This document shows, piece by piece, positions 48,718-59,879 of a DNA stretch of 64,000 bases (its first letter is position 1; each line of letters starts with the position of its first letter). Location of the stretch: positions 46,143,552 through 46,207,551 of the forward strand of contig OX326956.1 in NCBI GenBank assembly GCA_946800325.1, given 5' to 3'. The translations under genes were made by a program, and so were the position numbers. The DNA is from Luzula sylvatica (lineage: Eukaryota > Streptophyta > Magnoliopsida > Poales > Juncaceae). The notes under the pieces are model-generated. The model saw only the letters and a list, made by a program, of their open reading frames with translations. It was not told the DNA's origin and searched no databases.

Positions 48718-49063
48718 AGGAAGAATAAGATCAACAACAATTATTATTAGCATTATTATAATTACAAACAACATGATAATAAAATAAAAATGAAAGTAAT
48801 AATAATAATAATATATTTTTCTTAGAGATAAATTTTTAATTTATGTTAGTTTGTTAGGTTGATATAAATAAGCATTTGATATAATTTTTTTTATAATATT
48901 GGGCCGCTAAATTATATTTATATGCATATTTAGTATTATAAAAATAATAATTTTGATCAAACTCCGCTGCGATGGTGAAGCGGCGCTATATCGTCCGCTA
49001 ACGCTAACCGCTAAATCAAATGTCAGAAACGCTGTGTGCCGCTACACGCTATTTAAAACATTG
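48164..49063. mobile_element. hAT-like element with perfect 8-bp TSD, CAGTGTTTTAAATAGCG ends
   Basis: The flanks are ATTTTTTC on both sides (48156-48163 and 49064-49071). The left end CAGTGTTTTAAATAGCG mirrors the right end (reverse: CAATGTTTTAAATAGCG). Sub-terminal GCGGCGCTATAGC motifs occur at both ends. The centre is several hundred bases of (ATT)n/(AAT)n microsatellite in inverted runs (about 48335-48815). It is non-autonomous. Confidence 0.88.
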
Positions 49064-49230
49064 ATTTTTTCTAATTAAAATATCATATTTATTCTCTCAT
49101 GAATCAAAGTACGATATTCCGTTTCAGAAATTTTTCATTTGTGAAGTATGTTGTAAAATTTGCATCGACCATCGCTAAATTTGCAATTGCGTTGCGATAA
49201 TAAAGAACTCACTCGAATATAAGGTAAGTG

Positions 49231-50248
49231 CAGTGTTCTAAATATCACTGATATGAATCGGTATGTCGATTTCATATCGCTAATCGGTGTTTGTCCGTTA
49301 CGAATATCGATTGAGTAAATCGGTCGACCGATATATAAACAGATATGGGGCGATATATGGATCTATATAGACAGGACCGGTCCGGCCATTTGGAGGCCTC
49401 TGACAAAAAAAAATTGGGTATTAAATAAATAATATTCTTCTTAAAAAATAATGATCATCATAATCACATATCGAAAGAAATACTACACTCGTGAGTCTAT
49501 CACAGGCATACGTTCTAAATTGTCCATCTAATTGAGATTTAAAAATATAATTTTTCTTTGTTTCTTTAAATAGTGGGCCTCCAAAGTCTGATGTGTCTTT
49601 CATAAATGTCATAAATGTCAAAGTCTAGGTTGAAATCTTGTTTCGATGGCCTCTAAAATATGATGTGTCTTTCATAAAGACCCAGTACATTTAGAAAATT
49701 AATATTTTTAAATATTTGGGCTAGCTCGCTCAAGGATGGGCCTTAAAGTGGTTCGATACTCTTTTATTTCTAAATAGTAGACTTTTATTTTTAATTTAAC
49801 ATATACCATACATAAAAATATTGAGGATTTTTTTCAAGTTTTTTCGAGTGGGCCGGTGACATTTGCCAAGTTAGTTTAGATATGGGCCGGACCTGTATAT
49901 AAACCGATATTGGTCGATATAGACCGATTTGAACTGATTAATTTGTATTTAATTACAATTTGTTTCGACATTTAATTTTGGGCCCGCCCATTATTACAAT
50001 TTATTGTATTATTTATGAATTTTATGTTATATGTTTGAATGTATTTTCAATTTAACTTGAAATTTATTTTGTATCGTTGAATTTTACCAATTAATAATGT
50101 AGAATTTGAATTAATTTTAAAAATTTAGCGTAAATAAATATTATAAAAAATTGTTTAGTATTATATATATTTAATATTAAAAAGTACAAAATTGGTATAC
50201 CACTGATATGGTCCGATATAAATTCGATATATAATATCTATAACATTG
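49231..50248. mobile_element. hAT-like element with perfect 8-bp TSD, CAGTGTTCTAAATATC ends
   Basis: The flanks are GGTAAGTG on both sides (49223-49230 and 50249-50256). The left end CAGTGTTCTAAATATC and the reversed right end CAATGTTATAGATATT form the TIRs. Sub-terminal motifs such as CGATAT/ATATCG repeat near both ends. Its first bases (CARTGTT) match the neighbouring element at 48164, so the two are related in termini but not in interior. The 1018 bp have no coding capacity. Confidence 0.88.
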
Positions 50249-50563
50249 GGTAAGTGTTCCATTTGGTGGGGACATCCATCCAAGACCCTTGGAATTATTG
50301 CGAAAAACGTCATCACTACTGCAAAGTTCAACACATTCATCGAACTTAATCTTTCTAGATTCTAATCCGGAAATATATTTCATACCATTTTTTATTTTTT
50401 AGTACTGATTTGTCTATAACTTTAATCCCATCTTGCACAATGTGATTTAGTATATGGCCGCAAACAATGAGGGTGAGTTGAAAACAAACTCACCATTACA
50501 TAATAGTGAATTTTGGTCAGAAAGTTCACCACTCAACAGTTCTTGCATTTTGTCCATATTATA

Positions 50564-51302
50564 TCTTATGTATAAAGTAGAGAGAATTGCAAGAATTCTG
50601 TGCCTCCACGTCATCAGGGGTATTTGTGTAAAAAAAATATTTTTTAATTTATATTTTGGTCTTTTTAATTTACATTTTGGTCCTTTTTATTTACATTTTG
50701 GTCCTCTTTTATTTACATTTCGGTCCTTTTTTACATTTTTGAATTTACATTTTGGTCCTTTTTATTTATATTTTGGTCATTTTTAGTTTTAGTTTACATT
50801 TTGATCTTTTTTATTAACATTTTGGTCCTTTTTTATTTAAATTTCGGTCCTTTTTTACATTTTAATTTATATTTTGGTCCTTTTTAGTTTTAATTTATAT
50901 TTTGGTCCTTTTAATTTATATTTTGGTCCTTTTTAATTTACATTTCGGTCCTTTTTTACATTTTGATTCTTTTTCCTTATTTTATATTTTGGTCCTTTTT
51001 TGCATTTGGTATTTTTTTCCTATTTTACATACATATTAAAATTTGCGAATATGTCCTGATTATATTAATCCATTTTAGAAGCACCTGAACAAATGCTATT
51101 TATACAAATTATATTAGAAAATAATATCCGTAATAGACTAATTTCATGAACCTTATGCATCTATTGACATCATGATATTTGCAAATATGTCATGATTAGA
51201 TTAATTTAGTTCAAACGCATGCGCGATAATTCGCACACGCGATAATTTTATTTAAATAATTATATAAAAAAATCCCGCACAATTGCGCGGGGATAAAGCT
51301 AG
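50564..51302 (+). mobile_element. Complete short Helitron
   Basis: It starts TCTTATGTATAAAGTAGAG after an A (50563) and ends CTAG (51299-51302) before a T (51303), the Helitron A|T insertion rule with no TSD. Eight bases before CTAG is the hairpin CCCGCACAATTGCGCGGG. The interior is an array of TTTACATTTTGGTCCTTTTT-like units (about 50640-51010) followed by the conserved 3' region shared with 30285-31218. It has no Rep/helicase coding and is non-autonomous. Confidence 0.85.
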
Positions 51303-53123
51303 TTACTCCTATTATCCAAAGTAATGATGACAAATTTCTTATCAATTTAGACACAAGGCATGAATAGTCGGGTACAACACATTTTATGGGGTGGTGAGAC
51401 ATGACAATAATTCATGATTTTTCAATTTAGACACAAGGCATGTTTTTTTTTTTTTCAAATTTCCCCAATAAATATAGTTATCATTTTTATATGTAAACAT
51501 TTAAGTTTTGTGTAGCAGAGGAGTCGCGCTTGATGCAGAGTCGGTATCGCCAACATGGCAGCCGATCGCCCAATGCGAAGGCGCCAGCTCATCACTAGGC
51601 CTTGGCAGTTGGCACTGGATCCAGAAGATGATGCGATATCTGACATTAGACATTCCCTCAAATTATTCGTTAGGGGGTCAACCGCAGTACGAAATGACCA
51701 AAACGCCCTTGGATTTAGGATTACTACGGCAAGCAGAGCCGAGATTTGGCTAATAGGGATGGAGAACTCACAGTTTTCCGGTACCATGTGGTACAATTTC
51801 AAATTTTTAGAGACTCAATTTCGTATCGTGTGTTTGAAATCTTTGGATGGGTATGTATCAAATTTCAAGTTTTAGGTTGTGTTTGGTTCAAAGTTTATAT
51901 GAAAGGGTTTATAACTTATACATGGCAACTCAAATCAATGTTTAGTTAGATTAATTCAATTAAAAAATCTAATCAATTCAATTAAGTCTTTTAACCCCAT
52001 CTCGCATCCATGATATTTTTGTGTGTTTGTTGGGGCACAGTATATTTACCCTATATTAAAAGTAGCTATTATAATTTTTCGTTTCTATGCCGTACATGAA
52101 ATTTGGGCTACCAAAATATGTGCAGGATGGCCCATGACGCCGAAATAAATTTGCAGACTGGCCCAAAGTAGATTTCTTATTTTCAAAATGAATTTAGTAG
52201 GAACCTTAGATTCTGCGAATTTACACGCCCAGAGACCTGTCCAAAAAGGGAAGAAAAATATAATTCTTGCAACTGAGCTTCCAACAAATATTTGGATAAG
52301 AAAATAACAGGAACATTAATAGAATGACAAAAAAAATTTCAAATGTTGAATGGCCTTGATGTAATATATACATATATAAATGTCTATCTGATAAGTAATA
52401 AACAAAATTGAGAATTTTGCGATAAAGTCTGTGTAAATAAAATATACATATATAAATGCCTAACAAATAATTGGTTCGTAAAACCCTTTAATTTGACCCG
52501 TTAGTACTCAATTTGACCCACATTACTATAATTTGTAGTTTTTATTTACAACATAGCCATTTGTTACACTTGCACGTATGTAAAGGCCTAACAATTTAAT
52601 AGACTTAATTTATCGTGAACTTAACCAATATATAATAATAATTCACGTCATTAATTTAAGATAATGTAGTTTTCTAAAATACTTAAAATATATGATAAAA
52701 TAAATAACACATACTGACTACAAAGAAAATATGAATTATAAAAATTAATGATTTTATTTTGTCATATATCATAATTTAATGATTGAAATTAATGTGATGA
52801 CGTGGTATACGAAAATTGCATAAAACTGGATTTACAATTTGGGTGTAGATAAATTGCGGTATGTCTTGTTATAATGAAAATGAAAATATAATTAAAATAC
52901 GTGCAGTACCATGCATATATAACCCATATTACAATTAAAACTAATAAAAAAGGAAAAAAAGTATATTATTTATCTCTATGTAGTTAATATTTTATTACTC
53001 GAAGATAAAGTACATCACTCATAGATTTTGTGAATAATTGAATCAAATACATGCTCTACATAAATACCATCAAACATTGTTAATTCTATTCTAAGCAAAA
53101 CTCTGCAATTTCCTCTAGAAATC
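51303..53123. other. Intergenic region upstream of the defensin-like gene
   Basis: A moderately GC-richer patch at about 51500-51800 has overlapping frames on both strands without a recognisable product. The segment TCAATTTAGACACAAGGCATG occurs twice near 51345 and 51423. A TATA-like CATAAATA lies near 53060, 65 bp before the defensin-like ATG. Confidence 0.5.
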
Positions 53124-53472
53124 ATGAAAACTAATATTTGTTCCCTCCTCTTGGCGATCCTACTCATCTCTGCCTTTTCTGGTTATTTCTCATTTTCATT
53201 TATCAATTATTTGCAACTTGCACCCACCAAAGATTTTGAAATATTTTATTAATCCTATTTTTTGAAACTTTTTTTGTCTGTAATTCTGATATATTGAAGT
53301 ACCAAAGACAGAAGCAATGGATAGACGGTGTTGGAAGAAACTCAATAATATTATTATGTGCATTGATAATCACGCATGCAACGAAGAATGCATTCAAGCA
53401 GGATATGAAAAAGGGCATTGTCACTATAATTTTGTTTTGTTTTGTGATTGTAAGAAGAAAAATTGCCCATAA
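53124..53472 (+). CDS. Defensin-like secreted cysteine-rich peptide (8 Cys, 2 exons)
   Basis: Exons 53124-53181 and 53300-53472 encode about 76 aa. The short intron after the signal-peptide exon is typical of plant defensin-like genes. Residues 1-19 form a Leu/Ile-rich signal peptide. The mature part has eight cysteines spaced C-x9-C-x5-C-x3-C-x9-C-x7-C-x1-C-x4-C, with CxxxC, CxC and a GHC gamma-core, the cysteine-stabilised alpha-beta signature (LCR/DEFL family). It should be secreted and fold with four disulfides. Roles in this family include antimicrobial defence and reproductive signalling, and none can be assigned here. Both exons were missed as long frames because the gene is so short. 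A MULE-like element begins 45 bp after the stop. The intron phase (G|TA), frame and all eight cysteines agree, so the model is well supported, but transcription is unproven. Confidence 0.85.
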
Positions 53473-53517
53473 TTAATATGACAAGTTAATAAGACCTCAA
53501 TGATCAATATTCTAAAA

Positions 53518-54385
53518 GGGAAATTTTCAAAAAACCCCCTATTTTTTGAATATTTAAAAAAAACTCTTATTTTTTGGAAACTCCAAAAAAACCCTCCTAC
53601 CAAACTTTTATTTTCAAATATCCTCTATAGGGATTAAAACTAACCATTGATGGTATTAAAAAAAATTTGACCAAACTACCCCTATATTTATATATGTAGT
53701 AATTAAAAGAATAGTTTTGTTATTTTTTATTAATTTTAAAAAAGTCCCAAAAAAAATTTAGCTGATAATAATTTCAAAAAAATAATTAATATATGTCATA
53801 TTTATATAATTTTAATATTTCATATATTATATATGTTTGACTTTTATATTTTTTCATGAAAAACTAGCATAAAATAATAATAATATGAACAACAATATTA
53901 AAAGAACACTTTGCAAATATTTAAAAATTAAAATATCATGAAACTATTAAAAATACATAAAATGAGAACGAAAATAAAAAACTAGATGTTTAAACATATA
54001 TTTTTCTATCAATATATTTTCAAGGTGTTTATTTATTGTTATTTATTTTATTATTATATGATGTTAGTTTTTCATGAATAATATGTGAAATATTAAAATT
54101 ATATAAACACAAAATTTAATAATTTTATTTTTTTGAAATTGTTAAAAAGAAATTATGAATTTTCTAAAATTACTAAAAAATAACGATTTTTTTTAATACT
54201 ACACATGAAAGTAGAAGAATATTTTGGTCAATTTTTTTTTTAAGATCATGCATTGTTAGTTTGAATCCCTATAAGAGGTATTTGAAAATAAAAGTTTGGT
54301 AGATGAGTTTTTTTGGAGTTTCAAAAAAGATAGGATTTTGTTTAGAATATCCAAAAAAGTTAGGGTTTTTTTTTGAAAATTTCCA
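53518..54385. mobile_element. MULE-like MITE with 9-bp TSD and long TIRs
   Basis: The flanks are ATTCTAAAA on both sides (53509-53517 and 54386-54394). The ends GGGAAATTTTCAAAAAA and the reversed right end TGGAAATTTTCAAAAAA continue as an inverted repeat of about 200 bp, including CAAACTTTTATTTTCAAATA in both arms. The core is AT-rich with no coding sequence. The 9-bp duplication and long TIRs fit the Mutator superfamily. Confidence 0.85.
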
Positions 54386-54394
54386 ATTCTAAAA

Positions 54395-55134
54395 TTATGT
54401 TCATGTACCAGTCACTAAGAATAAAGAAATAACGTTTTTGTGTGCTCGATTATGCAATCCACAATGGCATTTATGGGTCGCTGTTTTTAGCAAATTTGGA
54501 GCGAAACCAGCAGATTTCTTGTTCAGCCGCGGATGAACAATGTTTTCTAGTAAGGAAGAAGAATCGCATATGTTACTATGTATGGTATGGATGTAACTTT
54601 ATTAGTTTATTGTTTCGTAGAAATAATAATATATATGAACAAAAAATATTAATGGAAATAATCATGATTTTGAAAGTCGGAATCGGAATCGGTCATCGAA
54701 ATCGACCCAGAAATTGTCCGACTCGGATAAATAAATTGGATTTTAAATAAAAAATGATAAAATGGAAAAAAAACTATACAAACTATTTAAAAAAAACGAT
54801 AATAATTAATATTATGAAATGAGACTTGTAGTAACTAAAAAATATTTAAAACAATGTCATCTATTGTATTCTCATTTTAAAATTTGCAAATACGAGAGAG
54901 GACTTGTTCTCGGGATCATTGCGAAATTCGTTCAGCAAAATAAAAAAAACATGATCATCAATTAACCATTAATTGATGATTAATTAACATGATCATTAAC
55001 AAAAGTACAACCGATTAACAGTTAATTGATATTAATTAAGAACTGTTAATGTATATATATTTTAATTATATATTAATTAACCGTTAATGAAGTGTCATTT
55101 TTTTAATTACTTCAATAATTAACCATTAGTTAGG
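54395..55134. other. Intergenic with an inverted-repeat element
   Basis: No gene is seen. At about 54955-55100 an AT-rich inverted repeat (TTAATTGATGATTAATTAAC-like) resembles the element at 24758-24915. Confidence 0.5.
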
Positions 55135-55142
55135 GATACCGA

Positions 55143-55723
55143 TAGGGGTGTCAACGGTTCGGATCCGGTTCGGATAGTGGTCATACCAGATCCACATCCA
55201 TATTATTTTTCGGATACGGAATTACTCGGATCCGGATACGGTTCGGATAATAAACGGATACGAATACGGTTCAGATATTGTCGGATACGGATACGAATAC
55301 GGTTCTCTTTCGGATACTAAAACGGATACTATGTTATCATAACATAACTTACTTTGTAGCTATAAATATATATAATTTATGATATGAACGATAAATATGA
55401 TTATATTTAAACGTAAGTTTACGATTGTGAGTTTAAATCACTCACAAATCATTACTTTGTATGTGATTTTTCAACTAATATCAAATATAATACATAAAAA
55501 TAATATATAATATGCGTATCCGGATCCTAAAAATACCCGGATCCGGAACACGGATCCGGTCCCCGCACCAAAACCGAATATCGAATCCGGTTCCGGATCC
55601 TAAAATTAGTAACCAGATCCATATCCGGATCCACTCGGATCCGGATATTTTTTTCGAATCCGGATATTTCTTCGGATATGGTTCGGATCGGTTCGGGCAA
55701 TATCCACACCATTGACATCCCTA
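55143..55723. mobile_element. hAT-like element with 8-bp TSD (one mismatch)
   Basis: The left end TAGGGGTGTCAACGG mirrors the right end (reverse: TAGGGATGTCAATGG). The flanking octamers are GATACCGA (55135-55142) and GATACAGA (55724-55731). Dense GGATCCGG / CGGATAC motifs form the sub-terminal inverted arms. The 581 bp are non-coding. Confidence 0.78.
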
Positions 55724-55946
55724 GATACAGAGGATGTTTGTGGAGAAATAATGGGATACAGTATATGGCTTCTATGGAAAAATGATACTCATTCCAGGTT
55801 GCACCACGTATACTCTATATTCTTATTTTAGAAAATGTTATTTCTCACCAGATTTCTCCACCACATATACAAATATACTTATATTTTAATTTAATTAACA
55901 TACTTTTAAATTATGATACATAACAAGATACACATAATTAAAAATT

Positions 55947-56478
55947 GAGTTAGACTCAATGACCAACAATCTTATTTGGCCAACGCGGTCAATAATGTTT
56001 ATTTCTCAAAATCTATGAATGAAAATTAAATTTCAAACTTATAGATGTGATCAATATCACTTGTGAATGTTATAAATTAAATTTCATGGAAAAAAATTCT
56101 ATCATATTCATCATGATACGTAAAAATATTAACGGTCAATAATATTTTCGACATGATTCATCGTGAAATAAAATTTTAAAATTCGAATTTTTTGCATTGG
56201 ATTTAATTTAAATTATATAGATATAAGGCTTAAGATAAACTTTTACTATGTTTCGAGTTTTTTTTCATGGAAATCCTAAAATTTACCGAAATGGACGGTT
56301 GTGAAAATTTGTTATATGTTTTCTTAGATAGAAAAATGCAAATGATACAAAATTTAATTTAATGATTATAGATAACACATGTACGGTCGAAATTTAATTT
56401 TCATTTATAAATTTTGAGAAATAAGCGTCATTGGCCAATGTTGGTCAAGTAATGATATTGGCTATTGAGCCTAACCCT
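55947..56478. mobile_element. TIR element with 9-bp TSD, probably MULE-like
   Basis: TTAAAAATT flanks both sides (55938-55946 and 56479-56487). The arms begin GAGTTAGACTCAAT and (reversed right end) AGGGTTAGGCTCAAT and stay similar for about 90 bp, through TATTTCTCAAAATYTATRAA. The duplication is AT-rich, so a chance match is possible, but it falls exactly at the TIR ends. Confidence 0.7.
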
Positions 56479-56699
56479 TTAAAAATTAATTAATATGTAC
56501 TAAAAAATATTAATTGAGATGAATACTAATTATATAGTAATTAATTATTAATTCTGGTAAATCTGTCCATTATCTAACACATTGATATCACCAATTTCAA
56601 AAAAATGAAGATATTAAATATGTAAATAAATGGATACCATATGGAAAAAAGTAAGGAGTGACAACAAAAGTAAAAAGAAGAAGTTTAGAAACATTAACA

Positions 56700-56739
56700 G
56701 TACACTTACCCCCGCAGCAATGTGTGGGAATTAATCTAG
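56700..56739 (+). mobile_element. Helitron 3' terminus
   Basis: The hairpin-forming CCCGCAGCAATGTGTGGG lies eight bases upstream of CTAG (56736-56739), which is followed by T. The 5' end was not found. The element may be only a few hundred bases long. It does not share the TTTACATTTTGGTC body of the other two copies. Confidence 0.6.
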
Positions 56740-58985
56740 TAATGTCTATTTAAGAAAAAAAAAAACCGGCCGAATTTAGATTTGTGTTGTGCAAAAATAA
56801 ATACTGTTGTGTGAAATTTCTGAGAAAAAAATATGTTATCATACCGGATCCGGATCAAATATACTTTTGTGCATTTTTTTCAAAAGTAAACCACCAATCA
56901 AGGCTGCATTCGGTTAATAAATACTCAACTAGAATCTACAACCTCTATAGATTTTTTTTATTTGACAAAAAAGTTGTGCAATAAATTAATGTAATTTTAT
57001 GTATACTTTCAAAAGTGACTTTCATGAGCACTAGCAAATGCTTGCGTGTTTCGCAAGATGTTCGTGATGTTTGGTATGTTGCTCCGACATTAATAATAAC
57101 CTAAAGTAATTATAATCTAGCTATAACAAATTACATTATTTTGTAGCTGTTATTATATCATATCACTAGTTTCAATATCAAATTAACACACTTACTACAT
57201 ACAGCTAGCAACATATCAAATTGTGTAGGTGTTATTATTATATCTCATATCACTAGTTCCAACATCAAATTAACACTTCCTACTTACAGCTAGCAACATA
57301 TCAAAATTACATATTTATCTTTTTTTTTAACTTGAAATTATGTATTTATCCTTTTTTTTAAACATGAAATTACATATTTACTCTTCTTAACATTAATATA
57401 TCATATTTATTCTTTTTAGATTTATGAAACAATAAATATGATATTTACCCTTTTTATTTTGTCCGTAATATCATATTTGTCTGTGATATCATAAATCGGA
57501 AAATATCAATGAGTTGGATAATATCTGTATCCGACGGATATCTGATCCGGCCGGGTCGAATAATATATGTTTAAATCTATTCCTGGAGCGGGTATTACCT
57601 GATTAAAAATATCTGACACGAGTACATATAATATAAGGTATGAGTGAGGTCATATCAGACCCGAATCCGGTTCATAATAATAATATAATTGAATTTTGTT
57701 ATTGGTATAATAAAATTTTAAAATCATTTTTATTTTAATAATTTTATGGTAATTTAACTATTTAGGTCATAAATGATCATACATAAAGATACAATATGTA
57801 AATGGAGGGACGTCGTAATTTTATTTTATGTGATTTAAAAAAATATTTTTTTTTTTGAAGGAGATTTAAAAAAATATTTTGATATGTATTTTTTGCGAGT
57901 TATTTTGTGATATTATTGTGTTTGTTATCTTAAATTTAAAAATGCTATTTTATATTATCAGTACATCTTTAATGTTAATGTTTATGCTTGAACAAGAATA
58001 CAAAATTCCGTGGATAATCCGAAAGCCCGCAAGTATGGGAGTCCCTGAGATAAGTAGTTACTGGCATGGACCTTTTCTTATTCTTTGTTTTAGCGATTTA
58101 AAGGTCTAACTAAGTTACTGATAATAACAAGTCCATTTCGAAAAGTTTCACAAAAATAAATGCACCTTTTGTGACTCATCTTCCATATGTGCCTAGGAGT
58201 ATTTATAGAATTTCAATTCTAAATATATTTTTCCGATTCTCATCTTAATAATTTTTTTCGGGACTTCAATAATTTTAGAAATAGAGAATTTTTCAAAAAA
58301 AACTCAACTTGATTTATATTTAAATGAGCCTAGAAGTGATATTGAGTTACCGTTTGATGTTCTTGATTATTGAAAGAAACATCAGCATCGTTTTCCGGAT
58401 TTTTCCATGATGACACGAGATATATTAACTGTGGTAAAACCTCTTTAAAAGAGTAATTAGAGTATTTTCAATTAATTATATATTTTCTTTGTATGTATGA
58501 TAAATATTTGTTTATCTTGTTTAGTATTAATTGATACAAACACATTTGAATATTATCATTCAATTGACAAATTATTTTTTTAAAAATGATATATCATAAA
58601 GAAAATGTCCTATCATAAAATCATCCATTAACTATACCTATCACGACGATGCTTCCGAATCATCCTTTAGTATGGGTGGTCGAACTTTGACCAAATGGAG
58701 AAGTTCACTTTTATCTGAAACTGCGAAAGTATTGGTTCCCACCCATAGTTGGTTATACAGATATGAAGGCATAGCAATATTTGAATTTCAATAAGATATG
58801 AATAAAATATATTTGAAATTGAAAATTGTACTAAATTTAAAGTTTTCTATTTATTAAGTTATAATGGAAATATATGGTAATATGTTTTTTTTGTATAATA
58901 GATAGTTCTACCGTGATGGAGGAAATTGTTGGAGAAGACATAAACATCGAGTTATTCAAATTATCCATTAACTAGTAAGGTAATT
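56740..58985. other. Intergenic, AT-rich
   Basis: There is a tandem duplication of about 84 bp at 57142-57309 (core CACTAGTT..AACATATCAAA) and a short GGATATCTGATCCGGCCGGG-type remnant near 57530-57680 related to the element at 55143. No gene model is possible. Confidence 0.5.
57142..57309. repeat. Tandem duplication, two copies of about 84 bp
   Basis: The copies at 57142-57225 and 57226-57309 share TATCACTAGTT, ATCAAATTAACAC and CAGCTAGCAACATATCAAA. Confidence 0.75.
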
Positions 58986-58989
58986 AATA

Positions 58990-59379
58990 GGCAGAATTTC
59001 ATGTGTGCCCCTACAAAACCATACAATTTCACGTATACCCCTACAAAACAAAACGTGAAATATCATGAATACCCCTACAAAACTACTAAAATTTCATGAA
59101 TGCCCTTTTTGTTAGATTTCAGATAACTATCCCGTCAGATTACTGCTAATTTGTGCCTTTTCGATTTTTCCAACATAAATTTTATTCCTTATTTAGATAG
59201 GGGTAAAATCAGAAAAGAAAAATTTAGTGGTAATTTTAACGGATAGTTAATAAAACAACTAACAAAAAGGGCATTCATGAAATTATAATAATTTTGTAGG
59301 GGTATTCATGACATTTCACGTTTTGCAGGCGTATACGTGAAATTGTGGGACTTTGTAGGGGTTCGTATGAAATTTGACC
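58990..59379. repeat. Inverted-repeat element with arms of about 125 bp
   Basis: The left arm starts GGCAGAATTTCATG and the reversed right arm GGTCAAATTTCATA. Both carry repeated ACCCCTACAAAA and GAATGCCCTTTTTGTTAG. It has a typical fold-back MITE structure, but no clear target duplication was found. Confidence 0.65.
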
Positions 59380-59879
59380 TTAAAACTATTAAACGTTTTG
59401 TCAATATTTTTTTCTAAAATTTTGATTTTTAATTCTCATTTTCAGATATTTAAAACATGAAAGATGAATGGATTTTGCAAATATGGACTATATTTTGTTA
59501 TAATGAATTTTATTTGGATAATTATTAACTTTTGGCTTGTGATGATTAAAATTAGTTTTTAATGATTGTTGAGTTACTTGTTCTTCGAATCTATATGTTG
59601 ATAGCGACTTAAGTAATATTTACGTTACCGTGATCTATTTATTGTATTTACAATTTGATGTTAAATATTAGTAGAATTTATAGTTGTCATGTATGTTGGA
59701 TGATTGTCACGCATGTATGTTGGATGTTAATTCTTTTTGCAATATTCAATATTCAGGCAAATTGCGGAATATTAAAAAGTTAGGATATACATGATATATT
59801 ATTTTATTAATACTTTATTTAATATTAATTATTACCAGAAAATCATATAAAAAACAAAAATGTCATGCAAAACATTTGA

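Noticed and set aside
48381..48774. Minus-strand ORFs rich in Asn, Tyr or Ile
   Set aside because: They are translations of (ATT)n microsatellite inside a transposon, not proteins.
51455..51802. 115-residue minus-strand ORF with an overlapping + strand ORF in a GC-richer patch
   Set aside because: No recognised family, no signal peptide and no splice context, and both strands look equally open, so I do not call a gene.
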